Source of the DNA: Bradyrhizobium erythrophlei | GTDB taxonomy: Bacteria > Pseudomonadota > Alphaproteobacteria > Rhizobiales > Xanthobacteraceae | NCBI RefSeq assembly: GCF_900142985.1 | Contig: NZ_LT670849.1 | Coordinates: forward strand, 1,178,001-1,242,000 | Length of the DNA stretch: 64,000 nucleotides | Direction: 5' to 3' | Part shown: one piece after another, positions 35,823 to 44,503 of the stretch | Layout: every line of letters starts with the position of its first letter | How positions within the stretch are numbered: the first letter of the stretch is position 1 | Translations under genes and position numbers: made by a program | The notes under the pieces: generated by a model | Told to the model about the DNA's origin: nothing | Database searches by the model: none | Seen by the model: only the letters and a program-made list of their open reading frames with translations

Positions 35823-35910
35823 GCGCATTCACTGCCTGCGGCAGTTTTCAGTTGATCCCGCCGTAGGCAGCGAATTAGCGCTTCCCTGAGCGCCGAAAAT
35901 CATGTACGCC

Positions 35911-35942
35911 TCTGTCTCAAATATGAGACGAAACCAGACAGA
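35911..35942 (+). promoter_or_regulatory. Overlapping inverted repeats before the XRE regulator gene
   Basis: GTCTCA, AATA, TGAGAC (35914-35929) is a perfect 6-bp palindrome and a good operator for the XRE protein itself. TCTGTCT (35911-35917) can alternatively pair with AGACAGA (35936-35942), which abuts the GAGG ribosome site at 35941-35944. The two pairings exclude each other in RNA. Confidence 0.55.
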
Positions 35943-35949
35943 GGCAAAA

Positions 35950-36870
35950 ATGAGCGCGACCAGCAACCGCTTTGCCGAAATCGGTGAAAGGCTCCGTGCC
36001 TACCGGATGGGGCGCGGGCTCGCGGCGGAGCAGGTCGCCGAACGCCTCGGGGTGTCGCGCGCCGCGGTTTACCGGATCGAGGCCGGCGAGGTCGTCAAGA
36101 TCGAGACGCTCGATCGGCTCGCCGGCGTGCTCGAAACCTCCATCGGCTCCCTGCTCGGCCTCGGCGTCGAATACTACGCCAACGCCATCAGCTATTTCGA
36201 ACGGATGCGGCAGATCGAGGAGAAGTCCGAGCAGGTCATCGCGCACTTCCCGCCGCTCTCCTACCTTCTGACCTCGGACGATTACGGCCGCCAGCTCAAG
36301 CAAACGCTGATCGAAGCCGCTCCGTCTTATGCCGAAGACGGCAAGGACTACGAGGCCGAGATCGACACCATCATCGCGGTGCTCGACGAGCGCAAAAACG
36401 CCCGCGACCGCCGGCACCTCAGCGTGGTCAATTTCGTCAACATGCCGGAGATCGAGCGCTGGTTGAAACTCGGCCTGGTCGGACGCTTCGACTTAGCCCC
36501 GAATGAAATCGTCGAACGGCGTCTCGCCGCGCGCGCCGAGGTCGAGCATTTGATCAAATTGATCGAGCAGGAACCGATGGGCATCCAGATCGGCCTGATC
36601 GAAGAGCCGCTGCCGAACATCACGTTCCAGCTGTTCCGTACCTCCGAGCGCACGCTTCTGGGCTTGAGCCCGTTCCGTCTCGGCGGAGAATTGCCGAACA
36701 TCCGCACCGGCGTCGCCATGCTGACGGCGGACGAAGAACCCGTCCGTCTTTATGAGCAGCTGGTCGAGAAGTTGTGGCGGCGCGCCCATAAGGGACGCGA
36801 GGCCGCGCATCAATTGCGCATGATCCTGGAACGCTCGGCGATGCGGTCGCCGGCGCGAAAAGCATCTTGA
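35950..36870 (+). CDS. XRE-family transcriptional regulator with large C-terminal domain
   Basis: The 306-residue product has an N-terminal Cro/CI-type helix-turn-helix at about residues 9-65 (AEQVAERLGVSRAAVYRIE is the core). The following 240 residues form an uncharacterised, mainly helical domain containing LPNITFQLFR. It is much longer than simple XRE repressors, suggesting a sensing or oligomerising domain. The ATG at 35950 follows GAGG by 5 bases. The palindrome 20 bases upstream suggests autoregulation. Confidence 0.83.
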   Translation: MSATSNRFAEIGERLRAYRMGRGLAAEQVAERLGVSRAAVYRIEAGEVVKIETLDRLAGVLETSIGSLLGLGVEYYANAISYFERMRQIEEKSEQVIAHFPPLSYLLTSDDYGRQLKQTLIEAAPSYAEDGKDYEAEIDTIIAVLDERKNARDRRHLSVVNFVNMPEIERWLKLGLVGRFDLAPNEIVERRLAARAEVEHLIKLIEQEPMGIQIGLIEEPLPNITFQLFRTSERTLLGLSPFRLGGELPNIRTGVAMLTADEEPVRLYEQLVEKLWRRAHKGREAAHQLRMILERSAMRSPARKAS

Positions 36871-36890
36871 GTTCGAGGGAAGGACCTTCC

Positions 36891-36917
36891 TCACCTCTCC
36901 CCGCCGGGGAGAGGTGA
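36891..36917. terminator. Bidirectional hairpin between XRE and pyrE genes
   Basis: TCACCTCTCCCC (36891-36902) pairs perfectly with GGGGAGAGGTGA (36906-36917) around a 3-base loop. It sits between convergent genes, 20 bases after the XRE stop and 5 before the pyrE stop. There is no long T-run on either strand, so termination strength is uncertain. Confidence 0.65.
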
Positions 36918-36922
36918 AAGAT

Positions 36923-37615
36923 CTAACTTCTGGCCGAAAGCTTCGAACGGCCGCCATGCCGCGTCGACCAGGCGACCGGATCGGCGAGGAAACGTTCGAC
37001 TTCGCTGCGATCCTGCACTGAGACGCTGTCGGCTGCCGGCGAGCGCAGGATATCGGCCCAGGTCGCGAGCGGATGCAACGACAAACCGGCTTGCGCCAGC
37101 CGCTCGGCCGCGCCGGGAAAGACGTCGTGATAGAAAACCGTCAGGACGTGCTCGACGTCAGCGCCCGCCGCGCGGAGTCCACGTGCGAAGTTGAGCTTGC
37201 TGCCGCCGTCGGTGGTGAGGTCGTCGACCAGCAGCACCCTCAGTCCATCGACATCGCCGCCTTCGACCTGCGCATTGCGGCCGATGCCGAGCGGACGCTT
37301 GCGCACGTATCGCATCTTCACATTCAGCCTGTCGGCAAGCCACGCCGCGAAGGGGATGCCCGCGGTCTCCGCACCCGCGACCGCATCGATCGAGGCTTGC
37401 GGCAACACCGCGCTCACATAGCGGACCGCGAGTTGCGTCACCGCCTGGCGCAGCGCGGGATCACCGAGAATGACGCGGACGTCGACATAGACCGGGCTCG
37501 CCCAGCCTGCCGCCAGAATAAACGGTTGCTGCCGGCTGACATGGATGGCGCCGCCCTCGAACAGCAGCCGCGCGACTTCGCCGCCGATCTCCTGCCGGAT
37601 TGCTTGATCGCTCAT
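36923..37615 (-). CDS. pyrE: Orotate phosphoribosyltransferase
   Basis: The 230-residue enzyme joins orotate to PRPP to give OMP, the fifth step of UMP synthesis. The PRPP-binding motif VLLVDDLTTDGGSK lies near residue 130, and KMRYVRKRPLG near 100 is the catalytic loop region. The ATG at 37615 overlaps the dihydroorotase stop (ATGA), so translation is coupled. It is the last gene of the operon and can direct imported or newly made orotate to nucleotides. Confidence 0.93.
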   Translation of the reverse strand: MSDQAIRQEIGGEVARLLFEGGAIHVSRQQPFILAAGWASPVYVDVRVILGDPALRQAVTQLAVRYVSAVLPQASIDAVAGAETAGIPFAAWLADRLNVKMRYVRKRPLGIGRNAQVEGGDVDGLRVLLVDDLTTDGGSKLNFARGLRAAGADVEHVLTVFYHDVFPGAAERLAQAGLSLHPLATWADILRSPAADSVSVQDRSEVERFLADPVAWSTRHGGRSKLSARS

Positions 37616-38697
37616 GGCCTCACCTCTCCGACCGACCATGGCAGCGTTTGCCCGCCCTGAAACACCACGACTTCGGTGTCTTCGACGGCGACGGCGGCCA
37701 TCACGGGAGACTCGCGCCGCTCCAGCGTAATCGCGCCGCTGTTGAGTTCGAGACCGTAGAACTTAGCGCCGTCGACGGAGGCAAAGCTCTCGAAGCGATC
37801 GAGCGCGCCCTCCTCGTCGAATACCTGCACATAGGTCTGCAACGCGGTGGCGCCACCGAACACGCCGGCCGAGCAGCATTCCGCTTCCTTGGCGGTGCGG
37901 CGATGCGGCGCGGTATCGGTGCCGATGAAGAAGCAGGCGTCGCCCGACGTCACTGCTTTCCGCAAAGCGAGGCGATGGTGCTCGCGCTTGGCGACCGGCA
38001 GACAATAAAGGTGCGGACGCAGGCCGCCCTGAAACAGTGACGTGCGATTGATCACGAGGTGATGTGGCGTGATCGTTCCGGCCGTATTTGAGCGATGGGC
38101 GCGCACGATATCGACGGTCTCCGCCGTCGTGACGTGCTCGATCACGACTTTCAGGCCCTCATGACGCTTTCGCATCGGCAACAGGCTCTGTTCCATGAAC
38201 ACGGCTTCGCGGTCGAAAATATCCACGGCCGGATCGGTCGCTTCGCCATGGATCAAGACCGGCATGCCGATCTTTTCCATCCGCTCCAGCACCGGCGCGA
38301 GCGCCGGAATGCTGGTCACGCCGTGATGCGCGTTGGTGGTGGCGCCGGCGGGATAGAGTTTTGCCGCGACCCAGACGTGATCTCTGAATCCTCTCTCGAT
38401 CTCATCCGCTGAGGTCGCGTCGGTGAGATAACATGTCATCAGCGGCTGGAAGTCGGATGTCGCGGCGCGCGCCGCCAAAATCCGCTCGCGATAGGCTTTT
38501 GCCGCCGCAACTGATGTCACCGGCGGCACCAGATTGGGCATGATGATGCCGCGCGCGAATTGCGCTGAAGTGAACGGGAGCACCGCCGTAAGCATCGCGC
38601 CATCGCGCAAGTGAACGTGAAAATCATCGGGCCTGCGGATCGTGATGCTGTCGACCCGTTTGGGTGCAGCCTTGTTGAACAGTTCAGTCACGCTCAT
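37612..38697 (-). CDS. pyrC: Dihydroorotase, class II (PyrC type)
   Basis: The 361-residue metalloenzyme interconverts N-carbamoyl-L-aspartate and L-dihydroorotate. Metal ligands are seen in DFHVHLRD (His 27 and 29), the carboxylated lysine in AAKLYPAG (near 113), HGE near 170 and GTDTAPH near 260. Its length and motifs match the E. coli PyrC class. Both ends overlap neighbours by ATGA. The reaction is reversible, so in this operon it can work in synthesis or in orotate breakdown. Confidence 0.93.
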   Translation of the reverse strand: MSVTELFNKAAPKRVDSITIRRPDDFHVHLRDGAMLTAVLPFTSAQFARGIIMPNLVPPVTSVAAAKAYRERILAARAATSDFQPLMTCYLTDATSADEIERGFRDHVWVAAKLYPAGATTNAHHGVTSIPALAPVLERMEKIGMPVLIHGEATDPAVDIFDREAVFMEQSLLPMRKRHEGLKVVIEHVTTAETVDIVRAHRSNTAGTITPHHLVINRTSLFQGGLRPHLYCLPVAKREHHRLALRKAVTSGDACFFIGTDTAPHRRTAKEAECCSAGVFGGATALQTYVQVFDEEGALDRFESFASVDGAKFYGLELNSGAITLERRESPVMAAVAVEDTEVVVFQGGQTLPWSVGEVRP

Positions 38698-39986
38698 TGG
38701 ACGGCCTCTTCGATCGCAGCCCGCATTACCGCGATTCCCGCGACAAAATCATCCAGATTCATCGCCTCTTTCGGGTTATGCGAGCCATTTTCGTTGCGGA
38801 CGAATACCATGGCGCTGGGAACTCCGGCATTGGCAAATACCGCCGCGTCATGCCCGGCCCCGCTTGGTATCTCTTCGTCCGGCAGACCGAGCCCCTGCGC
38901 CGCCTGCCGCAGCCGCCGTACCCACTCACCATCCATCGTCGCGGGTGCCGACTCCAGCCGGCGGTCGAAAGAGAATTCCACACCACGCTCTTCGGCGATC
39001 AGATTGCATTCGGAACGGAACAGGTCGTAGAAGCCTTCGAGCGTCTCCTTGCTCTGGCTGCGCACCTCGAAGCTGAACGACACCTTGCCGGGAATGCGCG
39101 CGATCGCGTGTTCGGCCGGATCGGTGCCGAAAACACCCGAGGTCACGACCACGTCGCGCCCGCGTTCCAGCAGCGTACGCCAATGACGATCGAGGTGCAT
39201 CATCAATTCGGCCACCGCAAACACGGCGTCGTGCCGCAGCCAGCGCGGCACCGCGCCGGAGTGTCCGGCCTCGCCAATGCATTCGACCGTCCGATGCCGT
39301 ACATTGCCTCTGATGCCGGTGACGATGCCGACCGGTAGGTCGCGCGCCATCAGCACCGGGCCTTGCTCGATATGCAGCTCGACCCAGGCCGCAACGCGTT
39401 TGGCGTCGAGCAGCGGCTCGCCTTTTTCGATGCGCGCGACATCGGCGCCGACATCGCGCATGCAATCGCCAAGCGTGCGGCCGTCGCGGTCCCTCACCTT
39501 CAAATCTTCCGCGGTGAGTTTTCCGAACAGCGCCAGCGACCCCATATAGGCCTTGCCGAAGCGTGAACTCTCTTCGCCGCGCAGGCCAAACAGTTTTAGG
39601 GTGCGCCGGGGCACAACCTTGTCGCGCTTCAGACGCGCGAGCACGGCAAGGCCCGCGACGACGCCGGCCGCGCCATCGAAATTGCCACCCTGCGGGACCG
39701 AATCCAGATGCGAGCCGCAAGCCAAAAACGGCAGGTCCGGTTCGCTGCCGGCAAGTGTCACGACCAGATTGGCGCCTGCATCGCGGCTGGTCTCGAGGCC
39801 GAATTCACGCGCCTTGGCCTCGACGATATCCAGCGCCCTTGACTCACGCCCGCTGTAGCTTTCGCGTGTGATGCCGACGTCGTCGAACGACGCCTCGCGA
39901 AGCGCGTCAAACAACTCAGCGGCGAGCGCACGGTCCTGCGCATCGCCGGTGAAGACGTTGCGGTGTTGGGTCTCCTGCATCGTCAT
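38694..39986 (-). CDS. M20-family N-carbamoyl-amino-acid / allantoate-type amidohydrolase
   Basis: The 430-residue zinc hydrolase removes a carbamoyl or ureido group. GSHLDSVPQGGNFDG near residue 92 carries two metal ligands, LRGEESSRF near 134 the catalytic and bridging acids, ELHIEQGP near 203 a further ligand, and GAGHDA near 380 the C-terminal histidine. The family includes allantoate amidohydrolase, beta-ureidopropionase and N-carbamoyl-L-amino-acid hydrolase. Placed between pyrD and pyrC with ATGA overlaps on both sides, N-carbamoyl-L-aspartate is the natural substrate guess. An in-frame ATG 6 bases later is an alternative start. Confidence 0.87.
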   Translation of the reverse strand: MTMQETQHRNVFTGDAQDRALAAELFDALREASFDDVGITRESYSGRESRALDIVEAKAREFGLETSRDAGANLVVTLAGSEPDLPFLACGSHLDSVPQGGNFDGAAGVVAGLAVLARLKRDKVVPRRTLKLFGLRGEESSRFGKAYMGSLALFGKLTAEDLKVRDRDGRTLGDCMRDVGADVARIEKGEPLLDAKRVAAWVELHIEQGPVLMARDLPVGIVTGIRGNVRHRTVECIGEAGHSGAVPRWLRHDAVFAVAELMMHLDRHWRTLLERGRDVVVTSGVFGTDPAEHAIARIPGKVSFSFEVRSQSKETLEGFYDLFRSECNLIAEERGVEFSFDRRLESAPATMDGEWVRRLRQAAQGLGLPDEEIPSGAGHDAAVFANAGVPSAMVFVRNENGSHNPKEAMNLDDFVAGIAVMRAAIEEAVQ

Positions 39987-40945
39987 GTCGGCGGACTGAG
40001 CCAGGCGAGATCCTGATCGTCAGCCTCCTCGATCACGACGCCATGAACGAGATCGGTCACGCTCTTGATCTCGCGTTGCAGGCAAAACATCTCGATGCCG
40101 TCGATGATGCTGACCATCGCCGCCGGTTGCAGGAAGGTCGCCGTTCCGACCTGCACGGCCGTGGCGCCGGCGAGCATGTATTCGATTGCATCTTCGGCCG
40201 ACGAAATTCCGCCGCAGCCGATGATTGGAATCTTGACCGCCTTGGCGCATTGAAACACCTGCCGCACGACGATCGGCTTGATCGCGGGGCCCGACAGGCC
40301 ACCCATGATGTTGCCAAGGCACGGCTTGAAACTCTTCAGGTCGATCGCCATCGACAAGAACGTATTGGCGACGACGACCGCATCCGCCCCCGCGCCCTCC
40401 GCCGCCTTCGCGACTTCGGCAATGTCGCCCGTGTTCGGCGTGAGCTTGACCCAGAGCGGGAGCTTGGTCGCGGCGCGCAACTGCCGCGTGACTTTTTCAG
40501 CCGACTCCGCGCGCATCGCAAAGGCCTTGCCGTCCTCCTCGATGTTCGGACAGGAGATATTGGCCTCGATCGCCGAGACTCCCGGCAACGACAATTCGGA
40601 CGCAAGACCGGCGAACCCCTCCGCCGTCGGCGCCGAAATACTGACGACCAGCGGCGGTTCATAGGCCACATATTGCGGAATGATTTTCTCGATGAAATGC
40701 GGCACGCCCTTGGAGGGAATTCCGATGGCGTTGATCAGGCTGCCCGGCCGCTCGACTACGCGCGGCAAGGGATTGCCTGCGCGCAACTCCCGCGTGACCG
40801 TCTTGGTCACGAAGGCGCCAAGACGGTTGAAGTCGATCACCTTGTCGAGGCCTTCTGCGAAGGTGCCCGATGCCGGCATCACCGGGTTGCGCAGTATGAC
40901 GCCGCCGACATTGACGGAGAGATCGATTGAAAACGGCTTGATCAT
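39983..40945 (-). CDS. pyrD: Dihydroorotate dehydrogenase, class 1B catalytic subunit
   Basis: The 320-residue FMN enzyme interconverts dihydroorotate and orotate. The class 1 catalytic cysteine is in NISCPN near residue 132; class 2 enzymes have serine there. NAIGIPSKG, KLTPNTGDI and GCGGISSAEDA form the FMN and phosphate sites. Its start overlaps the stop of a PyrK-like gene (ATGA), so the pair forms the NAD-linked 1B enzyme. Much longer upstream reading frames are artefacts. Most proteobacteria use the membrane class 2 enzyme, so this one may serve a different pathway. Confidence 0.93.
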   Translation of the reverse strand: MIKPFSIDLSVNVGGVILRNPVMPASGTFAEGLDKVIDFNRLGAFVTKTVTRELRAGNPLPRVVERPGSLINAIGIPSKGVPHFIEKIIPQYVAYEPPLVVSISAPTAEGFAGLASELSLPGVSAIEANISCPNIEEDGKAFAMRAESAEKVTRQLRAATKLPLWVKLTPNTGDIAEVAKAAEGAGADAVVVANTFLSMAIDLKSFKPCLGNIMGGLSGPAIKPIVVRQVFQCAKAVKIPIIGCGGISSAEDAIEYMLAGATAVQVGTATFLQPAAMVSIIDGIEMFCLQREIKSVTDLVHGVVIEEADDQDLAWLSPPT

Positions 40946-41808
40946 GGCAGCGCCTCCAACAGATCGAACACGGGCCCATCCCAGCAGACCCTGCGGTTGA
41001 CGATTTCGCCGCCGACATTGAAGTCGCGGACGCAGCAGTAACAAAGCCCGATGCCGCAGGCCATTTGCTGCTCCATCGCCACCTGGCCCGGAAGGCCGAA
41101 CTCGATGGCCAGCCGCTGTTGCACCCGCATCAGCCGGCTCGATCCGCAGGTGAAGAAGGCATCGCATTTTCCTGCCGCGATCAGGCCGCGGAGGATGCGT
41201 TCGACATTGCCGGGTCCGCTGGTCTGTTCCGAGTCCGTGACCGGCACGACGTCGGCGCCGTTGCTCTTGAAGAGATCGACCGACACCAGCAATTCGGGCC
41301 GTCGCGCGCTGAAAATCGCGGTGACCTTGGTGCCACTCGCTTTGGCAGCTTTCGCGAGTGGCGCGAGGGTGGCCAGGCCGGCGCCGCGCCCCACCGCCAC
41401 GATGTGCCGCCATCTGGAATCGAGCGTGAAGCCGACCCCGAGCGGTCCCATGATGTCGAGCGTGCCGCCAGGCGGGATCAAATCCAGCCCGCGCGTTCCC
41501 GCACCCGTCACCTTGTACAGGAACTCGACCTGGCGCTTTACGGGATCGGCGCCGTAGAGGCTCATCGGACGCCGCAGGAACGGCTGTTCACCGGCCGGGT
41601 GCGGACAGAGCAATTGAAAAAATTGCCCGGGCTGCGCCGCGGCGGCGATCTCGCTGCAATCAACGACGAGATGACGATACTCGGCGTTGACCGCGGTGTT
41701 GGCGGCGACCCTGGCGACCTCGGCAACGATGCTGGGCTTCCAGGGCGCGCGGGATGCAGGCGGCGTTACCGCCGGCTGCATCGGCACAGTTGGGTGATCG
41801 AGCGACAT
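40942..41808 (-). CDS. pyrK: Dihydroorotate dehydrogenase electron-transfer subunit (PyrK-like)
   Basis: The 288-residue FAD/[2Fe-2S] protein passes electrons between PyrD and NAD(H). A ferredoxin-reductase-like fold is indicated by PFLRRPMSLYG (FAD) near residue 75 and VGRGAGLATLAPL (NAD). The iron-sulfur ligands are Cys 251, 256, 259 and 275 in the C-terminal loop, the C-x4-C-x2-C-xn-C spacing of PyrK. It overlaps pyrD by ATGA, with GGAGG 5 bases before its own ATG. It starts 20 bases after the transporter gene. Confidence 0.9.
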   Translation of the reverse strand: MSLDHPTVPMQPAVTPPASRAPWKPSIVAEVARVAANTAVNAEYRHLVVDCSEIAAAAQPGQFFQLLCPHPAGEQPFLRRPMSLYGADPVKRQVEFLYKVTGAGTRGLDLIPPGGTLDIMGPLGVGFTLDSRWRHIVAVGRGAGLATLAPLAKAAKASGTKVTAIFSARRPELLVSVDLFKSNGADVVPVTDSEQTSGPGNVERILRGLIAAGKCDAFFTCGSSRLMRVQQRLAIEFGLPGQVAMEQQMACGIGLCYCCVRDFNVGGEIVNRRVCWDGPVFDLLEALP

Positions 41809-41828
41809 GACAGCCTCCGATCAAAACA

Positions 41829-43061
41829 TCAGGTGAGCTGGGCGCCGCGGCGCTCAGGGATCAAGAGCCACATCGCCAGGATGTCGAGCACGTAAAGCGC
41901 GGCAAGCCCGGCAATCGCGGTCTCGAACGAATAAGCCGTCGCAATCGCGCCCACCACGACGGGACCGAACCCGCCGACACCGCGGCCGATATTGAACAGC
42001 ACGTTCTGCGCCGTGGCACGCGCCGCGGTCGGGAACAACTCGCTGATCAGTGCTCCGTAGCCGCCGAGCATGCCGTTGACGAAGAAGCCCATGATCGCGC
42101 CAACGACGAGCAACTGAATCGGATCGGTCAGGCGTGAATAAACCAGCACCATGACCGCAGCACCCAGCATGTAGGCGAAGAACGCCGGCCGGCGGCCGAT
42201 GCGATCGGCAATATGGCCGAACATGAAGATGCCGAGCGCCATGCCGGCCAGCGTCACGCAGGTCCACATCGCCGACTGCGTCAGCGCGAAGCCGAAGCGG
42301 GTCGACAGATAATTCGGCAGCCAGATCATCACGCCGTAGTAGCCGAAGTTCTGAACCGAACAGAGGATGACCATGCCGAGGCTGAGCTTGGCGGTTTCAC
42401 CGTCCTTCACGAGCAGGTGCAGCGCCGACTCTTTCGGCCGGTCCTTCGACTTCTCCACGAAGACTTCGGGCTCGTGCAGCGAGGCGCGGATGAAATAGGC
42501 CGCTACGGCCGGAAAGACGCCGACGGCGAACATGCCGCGCCATCCGATCACCGGCAAAAGCAAAGGCGTAGCGATGGCTGCAGCGAGCACGCCCAACTGC
42601 CAGCCCAAGCCGACATAGGATGAAGCACGGGCGCGCTTCGATGCCGGCCAGGCTTCGGCGACCAGCGCCATGCCGATGCCGAATTCACCACCAAGGCCGA
42701 CGCCGGCGAGGGTGCGATAGAACAGAAGATCCCAATACCCTTGCGCGAACGCACAAAGACCGGTGAACACCGCGAACACGACGATGGTCCAGGTCAGGAC
42801 GCGCACGCGCCCGAGACGATCCGACAGCATGCCGAAGCCGATGCCGCCAATCACCGCGCCAATCAGCGTGGCGGTCACCAGCGACGCCGATTGCGCCTGC
42901 GACAGACCGAGATCGGCTGCGATCGTTCGCAGCATGAAGCCGAGAATAAGAAGATCGAATCCGTCCATCGCATAGCCGAGCCCCGAACCCGCCAGCGCCT
43001 TCCATGCATTACTGTCGACGGTCGTTGGCACGCTATCCGCGTGGTCTGCCGTGATACTCAT
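41829..43061 (-). CDS. MFS carboxylate symporter (AAHS-like), first gene of the pyr operon
   Basis: The 410-residue, 12-helix permease has the aromatic-acid:proton symporter hallmarks: a DGFD motif in helix 1 (GYAMDGFDLLILGF near residue 30), GMLSDRLGR between helices 2 and 3, and GVGLGGEFGIGMALVAE near 115. Members carry aromatic or heterocyclic carboxylates and sialic acid. As first gene of an operon for dihydroorotate and orotate enzymes, orotate is the best guess. The ATG at 43061 follows GAGGAGGGG by 6 bases. Confidence 0.85.
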   Translation of the reverse strand: MSITADHADSVPTTVDSNAWKALAGSGLGYAMDGFDLLILGFMLRTIAADLGLSQAQSASLVTATLIGAVIGGIGFGMLSDRLGRVRVLTWTIVVFAVFTGLCAFAQGYWDLLFYRTLAGVGLGGEFGIGMALVAEAWPASKRARASSYVGLGWQLGVLAAAIATPLLLPVIGWRGMFAVGVFPAVAAYFIRASLHEPEVFVEKSKDRPKESALHLLVKDGETAKLSLGMVILCSVQNFGYYGVMIWLPNYLSTRFGFALTQSAMWTCVTLAGMALGIFMFGHIADRIGRRPAFFAYMLGAAVMVLVYSRLTDPIQLLVVGAIMGFFVNGMLGGYGALISELFPTAARATAQNVLFNIGRGVGGFGPVVVGAIATAYSFETAIAGLAALYVLDILAMWLLIPERRGAQLT

Positions 43062-43112
43062 GTGTGACCCCTCCTCGTTTGAATTCCCCGACAAAAGGAA
43101 GATTGTCACAAG

Positions 43113-43218
43113 CTCGTATCAATTACAATATTAATCTCAAAAATTATACTACAAACTCGTATCTATCTGATATTAAATAAGTTATATTCGTATCAATAAT
43201 GAGATTTGGTCACCAAAT
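43113..43218 (-). promoter_or_regulatory. Promoter and operator cluster of the transporter-pyrKD-pyrC-pyrE operon
   Basis: On the minus strand, a consensus TATAAT lies at 43143-43148. Three direct repeats, GATACGAG (43113-43120), GATACGAG (43156-43163) and GATACGAA (43187-43194), start 43 and 31 bases apart, about four and three helical turns. The middle repeat covers the -35/-10 spacer. Further upstream, ATTTGGTCACCAAAT (43204-43218) is a perfect palindrome of the FadR/GntR operator style. The region is much more AT-rich than its surroundings. Confidence 0.6.
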
Positions 43219-43318
43219 GAGCCGAATTCCAACCCCGATTGGAGAAATGAGATCGAAAAGCGATGCCTGCACGCAAGCCGCGCTTCGAGGCCGGCAGGGC
43301 CTATCGGCCCCAGCGCAT

Positions 43319-44266
43319 TTACGCCGATCGCGCGACGCGGCGCAGCGACTGCGGCGGTTGCCCGAACGCGCGCATGAAGGCGCGGCGCATTCGTTCCGGA
43401 TCGCCAAATCCGGTGCTGCGCGCAATTTCCTCGATCGGTTCGCCGATATCCTCGACCCTGCTCTTGGCCGCTTCGATGCGCAGCTTTTCGATGGCCTTGG
43501 CTGGCGTCATTCCGATTTCGGCGATGAAGGCCCGGGTAAAATGGCGCGCACTCATGTGGGCCTGCTCGGCCATTCGTTCGACCGTCAGCGGCTGATCGAG
43601 CCGTTCGCGCGCCCAGGAAAGCAGCGGCTTGAAGCGTCCGGTCGGCGCCTTTAATTCAAGCAGCATTGAAAATTGCGACTGTCCGCCCGAGCGGCGATGA
43701 TAGACGACGAGTTGCCGCGCGGTTTCCCTGGCGATTTCCTCGCCGTGATCCTCGGCCACCATCGCCAGCGCCAGATCGATGCCGGCGCTGATGCCGGCCG
43801 ACGTCCAGACGTTGTCGTCCTTGACGAAGATGCGATCTGGCTCCAGCCGCACCTTGGGAAACGCGGCGAGGAAATCTGCCGTCCGTCCCCAATGGGTGGT
43901 GGCGCGGCGGCCGTCGAGCAACCCGGCCGACGCCAGAACATAGGCGCCCGAACAGACGCTCGCGATCCTTCGCACCCGGCGCGCTGCGGTCTTCAGAAAA
44001 GTCAGCGTCGGTTCGGACACCATCGCGGCCGAGATCCCCTCGCCGCCGGCGACGATCAGGATATCCAGCGCGCGCGCATCCTTGACGCCCTGCGCCATCA
44101 TTTCCACACCGGAAGAACTCCGGACCAGGCCAGCGTTGAGCGCCAGCGGCTTGATGGTCGTCCGCCGGCCGGCGAAGCGGCTCGCGACTTCGAACACCGA
44201 AATCGGGCCGGCCGCATCGAGCAACTGAAAATCCGGAAATATCAGGATTCCGATCGTACGGCCCAT
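43319..44266 (-). CDS. GlxA-type transcriptional regulator (DJ-1/PfpI plus AraC)
   Basis: The 315-residue product has an N-terminal DJ-1/PfpI (class I glutamine amidotransferase-like) sensing domain, with VCSGAYVLASAGLL near residue 100. The C-terminal AraC helix-turn-helix pair has MAEQAHMSARHFTRAF and the end motif GFGDPERMRRAFMR. Such regulators respond to small nitrogen metabolites such as glycine betaine or carnitine. The ATG at 44266 follows AGGAGG by 6 bases. It reads towards the pyr operon, which starts 258 bases past its stop, but regulation of that operon is unproven. Confidence 0.88.
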   Translation of the reverse strand: MGRTIGILIFPDFQLLDAAGPISVFEVASRFAGRRTTIKPLALNAGLVRSSSGVEMMAQGVKDARALDILIVAGGEGISAAMVSEPTLTFLKTAARRVRRIASVCSGAYVLASAGLLDGRRATTHWGRTADFLAAFPKVRLEPDRIFVKDDNVWTSAGISAGIDLALAMVAEDHGEEIARETARQLVVYHRRSGGQSQFSMLLELKAPTGRFKPLLSWARERLDQPLTVERMAEQAHMSARHFTRAFIAEIGMTPAKAIEKLRIEAAKSRVEDIGEPIEEIARSTGFGDPERMRRAFMRAFGQPPQSLRRVARSA

Positions 44267-44503
44267 CGCGGTCCTCCTGCGTTCGACGTCCATGTCCTGA
44301 AAAGGCCCATGTCCTAAAACGAGGGAATTATGCCATTTATGACACAAAGCCAAGCATGCTTGAAGGACGGCTGTCAACTGAGCGCAGCATTCGAAGGAGC
44401 CGAACGATCAGACCGCCGCGCGACAGGCTCAACAGAGTAACGAGGTGAAGGAAAATGCGACGAGTCCGGCTCGTCATTGAGTGTCGCGAGAGCGCTCAGC
44501 CCA

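Noticed and set aside
40946-41413. Upstream extension of the pyrD frame to 476 codons
   Set aside because: The extension lies inside pyrK, is Arg-rich, and PyrD has a normal start at 40945 with an ATGA overlap.
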